Source of the DNA: Stercorarius parasiticus
Lineage: Eukaryota; Chordata; Aves; Charadriiformes; Stercorariidae
Direction: 5' to 3'
Length of the DNA: 64,000 nt
NCBI GenBank assembly: GCA_013396915.1
Contig: VWZL01002573.1
Span: 280,450-344,449, forward strand
A program made the position numbers and the translations under genes. Positions 43,919 to 57,800 of this stretch are shown here, one piece after another; position 1 is the stretch's first letter; each line of letters opens with the position of its first letter. The notes beneath the pieces were generated by a model. It saw nothing but the letters and a program-made list of their open reading frames with translations. It did no database searches and was not told the DNA's origin.

Positions 43919-46900
43919 CTCCTGTCCTCCAAGGCAGAACACCAGAGATGACGCAGTCCCTCTCATGCCCAGTGCACCTTCACACCCTCACGCCAATGCT
44001 CCATCCTGCAGTGGGAAAGTCTAATTTATAATCTCCTTTGAAGTTTTGAATTATTTGATTTGTCTGCTTTAGTGCTACGACTCTCCTGGCCATGTGGGCT
44101 ACGAGAGCATGGGCATCGTTCACAGCCTTCTGAGACTCTCCGGCTAAAAGGCAGCAGTGTAATTTGCCGTTGAGGATGGTTAAGATTGAACTCCACAAGC
44201 TGACATTACACAAGAACACATCATCATCTTTTCCTTAAATTTCCGCGTTATTTCTTTCCGTTAAGTCTTAAAGGTCAAGTTTAAAAATCTTCTTTCTTTA
44301 CCTTCTACAGGCCTCCTCTTTCTGCAAGTACCAGAAACATATAAATGCAGATTAGTTCTCCCTATGGCAGGAATTGGTAAAATTAGTTAAAAAAAAAAAA
44401 AAGTACCGGTGTGTGGGTGCAGCATCTCTATCTACGTACTTATGCACTTATGATAAAAAAGTATTTAGGGGGTTATGTAGTGCAATTGGATGTAAACCCC
44501 TTTACACTAATAAAAGCAAAGTGGGAATCGGTGTGCTGGAAGCACAGGAAATTGTGGCATTGCTTGGGATGGCTTTTGGTGGCACACCGAGATATTATTA
44601 TTACAGTTGCATTTTGCACTGATCTCCAGGAGTTGTCTTCTATTAAAAACAGTTTTCTCCAGCTTGCGATTTAGCCAGAGGCAAGTGCTGGTTTTCCTTT
44701 GGAAGAGGAAACGACGGTGCTGGGGTTGGTGGTTCCCAATACAGAGGTGGCGGGTCAGAGTTAAACCCTGTTGGAAGTGGAAGGGAAGGGGCTTTCCCGC
44801 CATCAGACCCATGCTATCTTTAGCTCCTACCGGTCTCCGAAGTATTTAAGGCTGATGAACTGTGTATGTTTAATGCTCAGATTAAACATCCTTCTGTGTG
44901 TATCTCAAACAGGCAAATAAGTGTTTGCATCTCTCAGAAAATTAATTTCAAGACCAAGTATGACAATTTTAAGGTGAAAATTATTTAGCTATTGCCCCAC
45001 TTTATATTAAAGGCAGTTAAGCTATATGACCAGAGCTCTGAGTGAGTTTGCTGTAGTTGGGGCTGTTGCAAAGGCCCTTTCTCATTCATCTTAGTTTAGC
45101 TCAGACAGTTTATTAAAGGAAAAAAAAGGTATATTTAGTAAAATTTTGGCTTAGACTTATGACACCCATTTTACTCACACTCACATTTCAAACTCACCAG
45201 GACCAAACAGCAATTTTTCTAATGCTGTTAGAAAGTTCAGATCCGTTTCCATATCCTTTCAGACTCCCTATCCTGTTATAATTAATTAAGGGCTGATTAA
45301 CTGTTATGTCTTTTAATGTCTCTTTGTCCCGGCTGCAGTCAGGAGAGACATCTGGGGTGGCGTGGTCGGCGTCTCCGCGGCTGGCCATGAAGCCATTGGC
45401 ACCTCGGGAGGTCCCACCATGTCATCTTCTTGGGGTGGCCTTTCACTTGACCCCTGCCAGGATCCCGCTCAACTCTACCGCAATTTGAAATCTTTTGGGG
45501 GGTCTGCGAACCCTCCTCCCTGCCAAAGGGGACCTGAGCACTCCTGAGAGCCATCCGCTTCCCTATCCATGGGACAAAGAGGTGTAGACGTGCCAAAATT
45601 GAGGATTTTTTTGAAAAAAGGAAAAAAAATTATGTTTAGGATTTGTTGGTCAGAAGCAGCTTTATCTCCCCCAGATAAACACAAAACTGGTTCGCTAATG
45701 TGATTATCAGGAGATGGGAGGGATGAAAGTCGGTCCTCGCACCTGACCTCTTCCAGGTGAAGAGTGAAAAACCTTGCCCGGTAAATTTAGCATCTTGCTT
45801 ACAGTGTCAGTTTGGGCTACGGACATCCCTTCTACAGCAGAACCTGGTCTGGCTTGGCCAAAATCACTAGAGAATTGACTCGGGGTCCCAACTGATATGT
45901 GTCACCAGTAACCAGAGCGTGCCCAGCTTCCAGCTCCAGCCATCGGACTCCGTTATTCCTGCTGCCAGCCCTCTGCAGGAGGAAACCCCACGTGCAGCAT
46001 CCCTCCCAAATCCGATGGGGACTGTGATGGTCCTCACCCAGCAAAGCCTTTTCTTGAGGCTTGGCGGCCAGCAAATAAAATCCATCAAAAAGCAAAGGAT
46101 TTACCAGGTTGTGGGAGGGAATTGGTGACCTTTGTTGTGCAGCCCCTTGCGAACGCCTCCCCCCGTTCTATGAACCCCAGGGTCAAACTGAGGGTTTTAA
46201 GGAAATTTAAAAGAAAGGATACAGCATCCAGGATGGGTAATTTTTAATGCGTTGGGGTCGTTCGGAGACAAATTTGTGTAATGAGTGCGCTAGAACTGGA
46301 AAGAAGAGATTAAAGCCCTGTTTGTCATGTACAGAAGTGCTTATCAGCCCTTCCCAGCTGAGCCCGGCTCAGATTAAAAATGATCTGAGAGAACAGGGGC
46401 TGACTGCAACCATGGGTCTTCCCTTCCAGGCTAATTATAAAGTGCATATTAAACACGAGGCCGACGATGGAGCAGCTGCAAAGGTCTTTATCTATATTAA
46501 GAGACTGTCCACCTACATAATAGGAATAATTATTAAGAAAGGAAACTTAAAGAGGAAATTGCACATAATGGCACATTATACATTTCCCTAATCCCACGCC
46601 TCTCTGTAACAGCACACGCTGTGGGGACACTTTGGTTCGCATCTCGGGGGAATGCTGAGGGGCTTGTCCAGCCTCTCTGGGCGTTCCTTGGGGCTGCAGC
46701 CCTGCTTCTCTGCTCCTGCCAGCAACCCAGGAGGGGGAACTCTTCTTCCCAATGCTGTTTTTCCAGCTTTTCTTTTATTTTCATGTGAAATGTTCCTAAC
46801 AAAAATCAGAAATAGGGGCTCGAGCACCTTGTTTTGCTCAGTTTTTAAGACATCCTTCAATGCAGGGCACTGAAGGGCAACACACAGCTCTGTGCGTCCC

Positions 46901-49900
46901 CTGGGCCCTGCAGTTCAGAGCAGCCAATCTGTCCAAAGGGACACTAAAAACTGAAGGCTCTAATTAACAATAAATTAGTGTATTACCCTCTCAATCCTTG
47001 AAGACTTTACCAGCCCAGGAAAATCAATGGAAAGAAAGATATCAAAATGCAGCAAAAAATAAAAGCCTGCAAGACATGGGAGACCTACATCCCTCTATTT
47101 TCTACCCATTTTAGGCATTTTTGGAGCCCGCTTACTCCAGCCCCTGCCTTTCCAAGGAGCTGCACGCATGCGGGTCAGGATGCTGCTGGTTTATAAGCCT
47201 GGGTGCTGCTGCACCCACTATATGTGTTAAGGAGCCCTATTTATGTGCGGAGCAGGTCTGAGCACCCCAGTACACACCTGTGTTTGCCCCCACATCACAC
47301 AAGGACCAGATGACAGACCAACCTCGGCGATGTTTTTGGGCAGAGGATTCAGAAGGGGCCAGGGGCATAGTCTGCAAGAACAAGCAAAAGAGGGTCTTGT
47401 AGGCTCCAAATTAATTTCTGCTGCATTGCACCAGCAATCAGATGTGTTTCAAGACAAATGTGTCTCCTAAGGGTGTGTTCAGCTCTCCTCCATCATCCTG
47501 GGGAGAGCAGGTGGAGGAAGGATGAATTACACATTGACATGGCTGTATCACCATGTCCTGCAGAGGAACTGGGGATGGACTGGGGTTTTCCCAGGTCTGG
47601 CTCTGCTGAGTTCCCATCTCCATCCCATCTGTAGGACCCCAACTATTTTTGCCCAGATGCTTTTGCCACAGATCTCCCCCTTCCCAAGCAGTTGAACGTG
47701 ATGGTCCACACTCACCTCCTCTTCTCTTCTCTTCTCTATAAATCAGAACCAGGTTTGGAGATGAGTGAAGGTGGGGAGGGCAGCAGGGCCCTGATGGACA
47801 CAAGAATTATTGCACCACTCTGCACTTCACCCCCTGAGCTTTATCGCTGTACATGGGGTGTGATGGGGGCTGAGCCATGAAAGAAAACATTTTGGCTATC
47901 TTCAGCTTCTCCTTCTTCGTAATCCACCTGGGTTTACATTGTTCCTGGGCTGCTCGGCAAAGCCCTGTGCTTCACAGCCTTGATTTCTGCACAAAGCCAG
48001 GACCACCACCAGGCCCCAGGAGCCCCCGTGAAAGGCAGAGGGTACCCTTGGGAGCCCCAGTTCAGCTGCGGTGGGGCAGTTTCCCAGGGATGGTGTCTGC
48101 TTGGGGAGGCTTTCCCCAGGTGGCTGCAACAAGAATGGCTCATTTCCCTAAGTCGAAGGGAAAAAAGGGAAAAAAAGTGTTGTTTTGTTCTCATGAAAAA
48201 ACAAACAACCCACCAGTGAGCCATGGCAGGGATCCCGTCACAGAAGCCCACTCACACTGTCCAGGAAGCTTGTGAGGCCAGGTTTCCTGCTGGCTCCTCC
48301 ATGGATGTACAGGGGGATGCCCTGCTCCTCCAGCCAAAGATGGAACACAAACACCCTCCAGGCATAGATTCCGACCATCAGCTTGCTTGGATGATGTTTG
48401 GGCATCCTCTGCCCAGGGCAGTCCCATGCCCAGAGTGGACAGTGCAGGGATGGACGGACAGGGTTTGGTCTTATCACCATCCTCGAACACCTCGGGGGTT
48501 TTGGACCCCGTGGACCAGGAAAGGCAGCCCACGCCACAGCCATTTCTTCCTACAGCCAAAGCAATTCAAGCTCCCCCATGCGAGATGTAATGGTTCTGGG
48601 GTCATTATTTGCAGTCCCTGGCCATTGCTGCATCCCACTGGTGTGTTTTGGGTGCCTCCAAATCTTTTTATTTATGTGTTTTTGATCTGACCCTAGATCT
48701 CCGTATTCCCTACATGGAGAAAAATCTTGCCACCCAGGGGAAAGCCAGAATTTTCCCAGCTTCCCCCCTAAAAACCAAATCACACGCACACTGTTGTGTG
48801 TTCATGTAAAACATAAGAAACAGTTCTAAGCAAACAAAAATGTCTATTCGAATGCCACATAAGCGGTGACCCTGCTCAGCATCAGGGGCCGAGGCAGGAG
48901 TAGCATGGCCAGAGGCCGCCCTGCCCAGCACCACTGATGCTTTGCGTGGTCCAGCCCGTACGCACAAGTGAGGGTAAAAATATACATTAAATGTTCCAGA
49001 AGAGCCTTAATTTCTAATGTTTCAATACAAACAGCCCACCAACCTGGCCCGCACGGCACAGCTCGTAGGTCTTGACTCAATGCCAGCGTTTGCAGGGCTC
49101 TGATTTTGCTAGGAATACTTTACCCTGAGAAGGAGGAACCTGTTCTACCCTCCTCCTGGAGCATCATCATGTTGCTGAAGGCCTCCGAGGACACTGTTCC
49201 CCATCCCCAGGTACCCCCTGCAGCATCGAAGCCATGGGGGCAGCCCCCGGGCATTCCCCAGTCCCAAAGCTGCAAAGTGGCCGGGAAGGACCAGGGCCAG
49301 AAGAAGGACTGCAGCCCCATCCTCTTTGTTCCCCTTCTCCCACCGGTGCCTAAAAAATAATGAATTACCAGAAAAATAAAATAAAATAAAAAAAAAAATC
49401 AAAAAATCAGGTTGCATGAACAAAGACCAACCACCGCTCGTATCTGATGTGCACGTCGCCAAGAGGAAACTTGCTTGAGTTTGCAAAAGCTGCGAGAGAG
49501 GGAACTGGCCTAAAACTGCAATATTTATACAGTCTTGTTCATATATCCTCTGCTGAAACCAGACCAAGCCTGAGGGGATTTTCTTGGCAGACCCTGTATT
49601 GCAAATGGCAGATTTATTGGCGCGGAGTGAAGCAATCCCAGGCTATCAGTGCCTGCACAGTATCTCCAGCGTGAATTGAAAACAAAGATTTGATTGTCTC
49701 TGTTTATCTGAAATGATTTATAAAACAGTTCTTCGCTCGGAGCTGGGGGAAGAAAAACATTTGTGTTCTTATCTGAGGTCTCCTCTTTTTTTTTTTTTTT
49801 TTTTTAAAGGAAAAAAATGTCGTATGGTTGAATCGAGTATCAAGACGGCGGTGGCTTTTGTCCCCTGTCCCTGTGCCCACAGGTAGGGCCATGGTGGGGA

Positions 49901-51324
49901 TTCCCCAGCCTGGGCACGCTCCGCGCCTGGCATCTCCATCTGGGTCATGTTTGCAGATGTCAAACCAGCTCTGATCCAGAACCTGCTGTAATTAATGAGA
50001 AGTTTCCTAATGAGCTCGTTAGGCTGCAGAACACAGCCCTGGCGCAACAGCACGTGCGCCCAGGCGGGCAGGAGGACGGGGCTATGCACAAGGGATGTGG
50101 ATGAACTTTGCAAAATGGAAACGTCCCCTGCTTTTTCTCACTGAAACGAGAAATTAGGTGCAGTCCCGCTGCTGGCTGAGAGCAGCTTTGGGGTCTCAGC
50201 CCCAGCAGCTGCTCTGGGGTGGCTTTGGGGGGGGTCTCGGCACACCTGGGTGGCTTTGGCAAACAATAGTCTATGGGCCAAAGGCTGGAGAACCCAGCAG
50301 GAAAGGAAATTACGGCATTCACGCCAAGGAGGGTTAAAATAACTTGCTAAGCAGCAAACATCCTGGAGTCCCTGCACGTGGAAGAACATGTAATTGTCTG
50401 TAAGGGGAATTGTTCTCAGGTTGGAGTGAATGAAGCTGGTGCCCACAATGGGCTCACCTGGCCAGGCTCCGCCGGTGCCAGCGGGAACGCGCCTGGGCAG
50501 CACTGACTACCCAGGGGAGCTGGCAAGGGCTGGGGGTGAGTTATTAACACACAGCCCATAATGTTCCTTCTCAGCTGGGAGAAGCTTGCTGTTTGTTTAT
50601 TTTCCCTGAGCACAGGCTAGTGAGAATATTTATTCATTTATTTATTTATGATACACAGACCTTAGTCCCATAACACATCCGATGGACACCCTGCAGCCCC
50701 AGGTCCTCCTGGATGGGCTGCCCTCCCTACTCCTGCACCACCTCCACACCACCTTACTTGTGAGTTTACACCTGAAAAAGCAGATGACAGAGGTTAATTA
50801 GGTAACGAGCTATTAATGCTGGTGATAAGCTGTTGAGGAACGTGCCCCACCATGCAGCCTAAGGGCTTTGCACTGGGCCATGAGATCGGGTGAGACCTGG
50901 GAAGGTTTGCACAAGGAAGGGTCATGGAAATGTCCCCCTCTATGTCAAACCCTGCGGTTTTACAATTGTGTTCCTCAGCCTTCTTGAGATGAGTCCAATT
51001 CCCAGCAGGTGACCTGCAGCTGCTCAGCTCTCCCTGCCTGGATCTGGTCTCAAAACTTTATAATCCTTATAATCCAGCCCCATAATCCTTGAGGGCTGGC
51101 AGCGGTGTCCCCAAGGTGTGCATCCTGCTTGGTCCCTGTCCCACTGCAGAGCTAGGAGCCAATGGGGAGGGATGCATGCCCCAGGGATGCCACTGTCACC
51201 CCCCAGGAGGGATGAGGACATTTTAAGCAATGCAACTTTTTCTCTGTTTCAACACCAGGAGCATCTGCAGGATGTTGCACCTTTCGGGTCTCCGCAGTGT
51301 GCCCATGAACCTGCTGTGTAAGAT
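43919..51324. other. Intergenic sequence, 7.4 kb, no gene recognised
   Basis: Unique-looking sequence. Low-complexity pieces include A-rich 49369-49400, a T-run at 49786-49806 and (ATTT)n near 50630-50648. 49590-49740 contains AACAAAG and TTATCT cores (SOX/TCF-like and GATA-like) in a smooth AT-rich block and could be regulatory. Frames in 47.2-48.8 kb are overlapping and lack family resemblance. Confidence 0.5.
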
Positions 51325-51368
51325 CAGGAGGTGGTCCTTGACCAGGAGGTGGTCCTTGGTGGTCCTTC
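51325..51368 (+). repeat. 18-bp tandem repeat, two and a half copies
   Basis: CAGGAGGTGGTCCTTGAC at 51325-51342 is followed by a near copy from 51343 and a partial TGGTCCTTC, just before the CR1 copy. Confidence 0.8.
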
Positions 51369-51381
51369 TTTGGACCACACG

Positions 51382-51808
51382 TGAAGGGTCTGGAGCACAA
51401 GTCTTGTGAGGAGCGGCTGAGGGAGCTGGAGGTGTTCAGCCTGGAGAAAAGGAGGCTGAGGGGAGACCTTCTCACTCTCTGCAGCTCCCTGAAAGGAGGG
51501 GGTAGCCGGGGGGGTTGGTCTCTTCTTCCAGGGAACAGGCGATAGGACAAGAGCAAATGGCTTCAAGCTGCCCCAGGGGAGGTTTAGGATGGCTATTAGG
51601 AGAAATTTCTTCACCGAAAGGGTTGTCAAGCATTGGAACAGGCTGCCCAGGGCAGTGGTGGAGTCTCCATCCCTGGAGGTATTTAAAAGATGTGTAGATG
51701 TGGCACTTAGGGACATGGTTTAACGGTGGACTTGGCAATGCTGGGTGAAAGGTTGGACTTGATGATCTCAAAGGTCTTTTCCAACCCCAATGATTCTACG
51801 GTTCTATA
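51382..51808 (+). mobile_element. CR1 LINE 3' end, about 427 bp (plus orientation)
   Basis: GAAGGGTCTGGAGCACAAGT through GAACAGGCTGCCCAGGGCAG and GTTGGACTTGATGATCTCAA to TGATTCTACGGTTCTATA. It is the more complete member of the subfamily also seen at 43583. Confidence 0.95.
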
Positions 51809-54800
51809 AGCTCAATGTCTTCTTTGGCGTAATTTTGCATGATGAAAACAGTTAACAGTAACACGGGAAAATTTCTGAATCTGGCGAGGAAGAACGGCTG
51901 TTTTGCAGCAGCGTCCTGGCCGGCTGCTGAAGCTTCACGTAACGCCGTGCTCGCTCCAGCAGGATTTAGCTAATGGAAGGCTGAAGCCCCATTCCAGGGT
52001 TTGTTTTTTTTTTTGGGTAGCAAAACAATGTGAAATGCGTTGGTGGATGGAGGTTTATTTGTTTTTAAGGTGGTACCAGGTTTGAACCTGTCATTCTTTT
52101 CCAGCTAATGAAAGGTGAGAAATACCATGTGTTTCTTCATAAAAGCAATGCATTTGCCAGAAATTGAATAAATCCCATTAAAAGCACAGATGTGAAAAGG
52201 CTGCGTGTGTAGAGCCCTTTGTGCTGCATTTGCTCAAGAGCCCATTTTTGTACTTTTTCCATTCCCATGCTACTTCTACCTTTAAAATACCCCTCCAAAA
52301 AGCCTCCTTCTGCCCACCCCACAGAAAGCAGACGCTTTCTATGAATTCATTAGCGCCACGTCACTTCTGAAAACGAATTACCAGTGCAAATTATTATCTA
52401 CCCTGATTCACCGTAGCCGCGTTCAATCACACCCAAGCATCTTTGTGTTGCCTTATGAGCAAAGTCCATTTTACTGGCCGATCCCGAGTAATTACTTCCT
52501 TTTTGGATATATTTCTTTTTGAAAAAGAACTTTGGCACTCTGCCCCCATCCCTCCTTGGCGTGGTCTTGAGGCAGGGACAAGTGATAAAGCTGTTCCTCA
52601 GCCCATCCTCGTGCTGCAGAGGCTCGAGGGAAGTCTCCTGGGTAAAGTAAAGCTGGTCCCAACATTTCCCCAGCATCGTATGAGAACTGACGTTCAGCGC
52701 ACAATAACACAGGAAAAGAATGCCAGGAATGGGTCAAATAAAAACATTACTGAAAACACGAGGTACTTAAAAGCCACGTTTTTCTTTCAGACCGTATTCA
52801 CTCATCATAAAATGTTAGTTTCTGAAATGGGCCAGTTTTTTAATGAAAAGCAGCCAAAATGCCAAAGCCCTGGAAATGTGGGAAGCAGGAGGTGGTGCAG
52901 AGCGGTGTCGAGGGGGAGCGGTGAAAGCAAAGTCTGGCTTCAGGGTTGGCAAAACCCTCCACGTGCTTCAAACCCAAATGAGGGGGTGAACGTAAGCCCT
53001 TTCTGTGCTCCTGCAGGGGAATCGCACCCCCTGCGCACAGTGCTTTCCCACTGCTTGCGCTCGTGCTCAGGGATGCTCCGGAGCCTGAAATAGGATGTTT
53101 ATGCCAGTACAACCACTTGAGCACATCACGATGTCCTTTGTGTCACTGCTACCCACCCACCACGGCCACCGCCATCTCCGTCACTCCCATCTAGGTGAAC
53201 GGTTCCCACTACCTGGCCGGTGACACCACCACCGATGCTCCTGGGCGGTTCCTGCCGCTCTCCCTACCTGCCTTGTCCACGGCTGGGTTATTTAAGATAT
53301 GTTCAGCCACCTGGAGAGGGGTCTTTCTATCCTTCCGTGCTCCGGAGAGCGTGCCCCCAGGCTATCAGCGCTGGGGAATTAGTCTAATGCAGTCTTCCAA
53401 ATTCAGCGCTGAAGTCAGCTGTTACAATTAATTAGCTGTGTTGCTTAATCCTACTTTAAGTCCCTAATGATTCGGTGCTTCATTGGAAATCTAGTAATGT
53501 CCCCCTATTGCTGCTCAGCCTCAACTGCAGCGCGGAAGAAAACAGAGAAGAAGTAACACCAGCGCAGCCCAGATCGAGGACACGCGTGACCTGCTCGCCG
53601 GTGGGAGCCTGTGCTTCCCAAATTCCCATAAAATAGGTTATAAAACGTGGTGCCAGCCTTCAGAGCATGCCTGGCCACAAGGAGCTGCTAACCATGAGGC
53701 TTTGGCCAACCCTGGCAAGGCGGGAGGATGAGGACGCTGCCTCCCACCGCCAGCACGGTCTCTGTTACTTAAGGCGAGCCACTATTTTGTCACGGGGCTC
53801 AGCAAAATAAATGCTGTAACATAAAAGTGCATTTCCCAACCCTTCAAACACCTCCTTTCCCAACATTTCTTTTTTATAGGTACTGGTTTATAGAGCTATA
53901 TTTTAACTTCACTTTTCTTCTTCTTTTATTTGTCCGGCTATTGTGTTGTTTTATTGTGGGGTTATTTTCCAAGTGCATTAAATTCTAGCTGCCTGCCCAG
54001 GGGTTTACTCGGATTTCTGTTGCCTACCATGGCTCTGCCCTGAGGAAAGCTTTCCTGTATAAACAAGGATTTACAGGATCTCAGATGGGTGAACACGCCT
54101 GAATTTGGCATCTCCTGCTGTTTACGTTCATGCAGCCCTTGCTCTGCTTTTCAAATCACTTGCGGAGGGGCCATGCCCAGAGTTATACTCTCAGAAAGCC
54201 TTGCTCTGGCATAAGCCCTTAATCAGGACTTCATCTGGCAGCACCGATTTTACCTGTATTTACTGGATTTACTGCACTGCAAATGCATGGTTTAAAGATG
54301 CTGGAGCTACCCAGTGCTCCTCATGGGGAAAAACCTGTCACCCCCTGCGCGGCGTCCAGAGGAGAGACGGTGCCAGGCTGCGCAGGACCCATACTGTACT
54401 GGAGTTACAGGGGGTTAAATATGTGCATTTCATGATAGTAAAAATACGCCAAGCTTCCTTTCCATACTGGGAATGAAGACCTCAAAAATAGGTCCCAAGA
54501 GCAGCGATGGTAGGAGAAGACGGGTCGTGATGTCCCGTGGGCCGGGGTCTGAGCAGCTTGAGATGCAGCCATCACATCAAGAAACGGTTGTGGGCAAAGA
54601 AAAGAGATGGTTATAATCATATCAGAGAGCAGAGGCTGGTAACTCTGCTTGGGAAACATCATTTAAATCTGCCCTCACTTCCATGCTAAAATCAGCATTT
54701 AGAAAACAGAGATCATGTCCTCCAAACTGTTTCTTCCCGAGACGTCCTCCTCCCAGCACGTCATTTCTGAAGCCAGCGCATCCCGCGGGTGAGGAGGGAC

Positions 54801-57800
54801 CTCTTGTAACCCGCACTCCATCACCGCTGCTGTTTGAAGGGCCTTCGAGGCAGGGAAAACTTCCAGTGGGGGGTTGATTGGGCACTTCATGCTCGCAAAA
54901 AAACCACATCCCTACTCCAGGACACTTCTGCAAACCTGCTCAGCATCTTCCAGGCTAAGCGTCACCTGCGGGTGGGCACCGTGCTATTACCGAGCCGCGC
55001 TGAACCCCAACCCCAGCGTGACCGCATGTGAAATACCAACATATGCACTGTATTAATGATGTCAGCTCAGTCTCAGGTCACACTTAACTGGATTTTAATA
55101 TGGAGATGGGTCACAAAGTCTCTCTGACCTGAGGCTAAGAGAGATGAAATGAGATTTTTCCTTTTTTTTTTTTTTTTAATCCAGTATTTGTTTAGCTGCG
55201 AAGCAGAGCTGCCAACGGCCCCAGACCCGCCGGCAGGGCCGAGCGTGTGGGTAAAACCACAGTTATTAGACCGATTCCACTTTTATTAATGGCTGAGAAA
55301 CATCTTCATGCGCCCTGTGCCTTGTATAACAAGCCAGGCTATACCACAGAAGCATAAATAAGTATGAAAAGTTGAACGTATTGCCCAGCTTCCCCAGCCT
55401 GCCCCAGCACCTGAATAGGTTTCTGCATTCGGGTGGGTATTTGTGCACGTATTTTTGTAATGTGTGGGGTTTTTTCAGCCTTGGCTTTGCTATTGCACTT
55501 CTCCGAGGAGCAGCTTGAGCTGCTTGAATTTAATGAGCTGATGCTGAGCCCCGGGAAAGCCGGCATGGGAAGATGCCTCGGCCGTGGGGAGCCTGTGCCC
55601 CCAGCTGTACCTGCCACAACTTTTTTTTTCTAAACATGGCTTTCTACAAATGGCTAAACTGTTGAAAACGCAACAGATTCCAAAATCTTTGCCATATGTT
55701 CGGGGTTGGTGGTACCACGACTCTCATTTCATCCTTAGTATGACTTTATTAACTATCCTGCTTAATTACTCCTTGGCCAGAGTGGTTTTCTGAGCTCTCC
55801 AGAGGAAAGCAAAGCATCGGGAATGGCCAGCAGCTCTTCCCAGCTTCCCAGCTGTGCGCTTTGCCTGGTTCCAGATGTGCAAATTAAAGAAACACTGACG
55901 ACAATGTGCTGTCCTAGCACAGAGGAAATTAAATGTACGGCCCGTTTCCGAAACCCTGCCCCAGCCCTCCCATCATCCAGCACCAAAATCAATATTTGCA
56001 TTTTAAGCTTTGCTTAATTTTAAAGATTATGGGTTGGATAAAAGGCAGAAAACTTAGTGGCGCCCTTTGAAGTTGATTTATTTTAACGTGATACCTACAA
56101 GCACTCGCCGTCTCCTTGCACGTCATGAAAAAAGCAGCTGCGTTCCAGGGATAACGATGCTAAACCAGTGCCATGCACGTGGAGGTAATTCCTTGTGTTT
56201 AACACACTCGTGATGGTGAAACGTTCCTGCAGAAGCGCGGGCAGAAGAGCAAACCGCCAGGTATTTCTAGAGCAGGTGGAATCCACGCCGCCCCAGCCGG
56301 GCTCCAGCGATCCAATCCCACTCATGCAGCCAGCAATAGGAAGCAGAAACACAAAAACTGGCAGGAAACCACATAAAAAAATCATTATTCCTGCCCATAA
56401 ATGTCAAGAAGGAAATACGGAGGAGGGCAGGCGGGTAGGTGGAGGCAAGGAATGTGGCAGGCACCAGCCCCAAAAGGGGGGCGCTGTAGGGAAGGGGGAG
56501 AGGGATACCTGTACCCAGCAGTGCTGGGAGTGAGGGATGACGGAGCAGCACATCACAGGGGAATGAGCATCACAACCCAGAGCACCTGCAAGCCTTAAAT
56601 TCGGACCAGCACCTTCTCTGTGCGGGTTTAGGGACTCCTCACAAACCCCTTTGCATTATCACCCTTTGCCAGGAGATTAAATCCCTCTTTCTTCCACCCC
56701 AACTGTCCGGAAACCTCAATGTTGGGTTACCCCTGGCTTTTTATTATGACCATTACCAAAATTTATTCCCCACTTAAAATGCAGCTGTGAGTTTGAGTAA
56801 TGTGGACTCCAACCCAGCGGTTGGGTTGTCCTGCAAGACATGGGGGAAGAGGGGTGTGGGTTAGGGCAAAATTTTGCACACGGATTTTTTATGCAGCAAG
56901 AGGAAAAAACTTTGAATGTGAGACGTGTTGTAAACGAAGAGGACTTTTTGGTTTTGTTAGGAATGGGAGGTTGAGGAGAACATGTGGAAATCAGAGACCT
57001 GCCCTGAGACATCATTATGAGTCCTCCCTGAAGATAACGTCCTGCACGGAACTTTTTTCTCCATCTCTTCTGGAAGATCATGGTGGGGAATTCCAACACT
57101 GGGGTTTCAAGGAAGAGAAGTCCTTCTCCTGCCCATCCTTCCCTGGCTGGTGGTGGGGATGATGGTGCTTCTGTGGTGAGCCCCAGCCGGTGAAATGGGA
57201 GGCAGCGGGTACCGGCGCTGCTGGAGGATGCTGCCCTGTAGTGGTGCTTTAAACCAAGATGCTCCATAAGGAGAAAGGATGGGCACTGCCTGCATCCAAG
57301 GGAAGAGGGAACCCCACTGGCTCCGTGTGCTCCAGCCACGACACACAAGTGTGTGATCCCACCGTTGCCATGGTTATCTCTCCAAAGTTATTGGCGAGCC
57401 AAGCAATTAGGCTACCACAACGCACCTAATCGCTTGTATATTTTCCAACATGCTTTCCCCACTTTTCCAGTGGGGATTTCCCCCGGCAGTGCCGAGGCGC
57501 AGCCGTTTCCCCGTGTCCTGCACCTTCCCCACCACCTGCTTTTGACAGCCCCCTCCCCGCGAGGAGCCTCCCAGGATAAATTGCTTAACTCCAGGTGACA
57601 GATGCTGCAATAAACCCGCTCCTAATTAGCTGATATCAGAACCCGCTCATTCATAAAATGTTGTTATTACCAGCAGGACAAATGTGCTTCCTTTAATCAC
57701 AATGTATTATATTATGGGCTCAGAGCCAGGTTTTAATAGCCATGGACTGGGACGACGCTTGATCCTGCCGATGAAGTCCTTCCCAGCGCACCTGAGGATG

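Noticed and set aside
46247..46591. 114-codon frame (+) with a Lys-rich tail
   Set aside because: No recognised domain and AT-driven composition. It runs across a non-repetitive AT-rich block.
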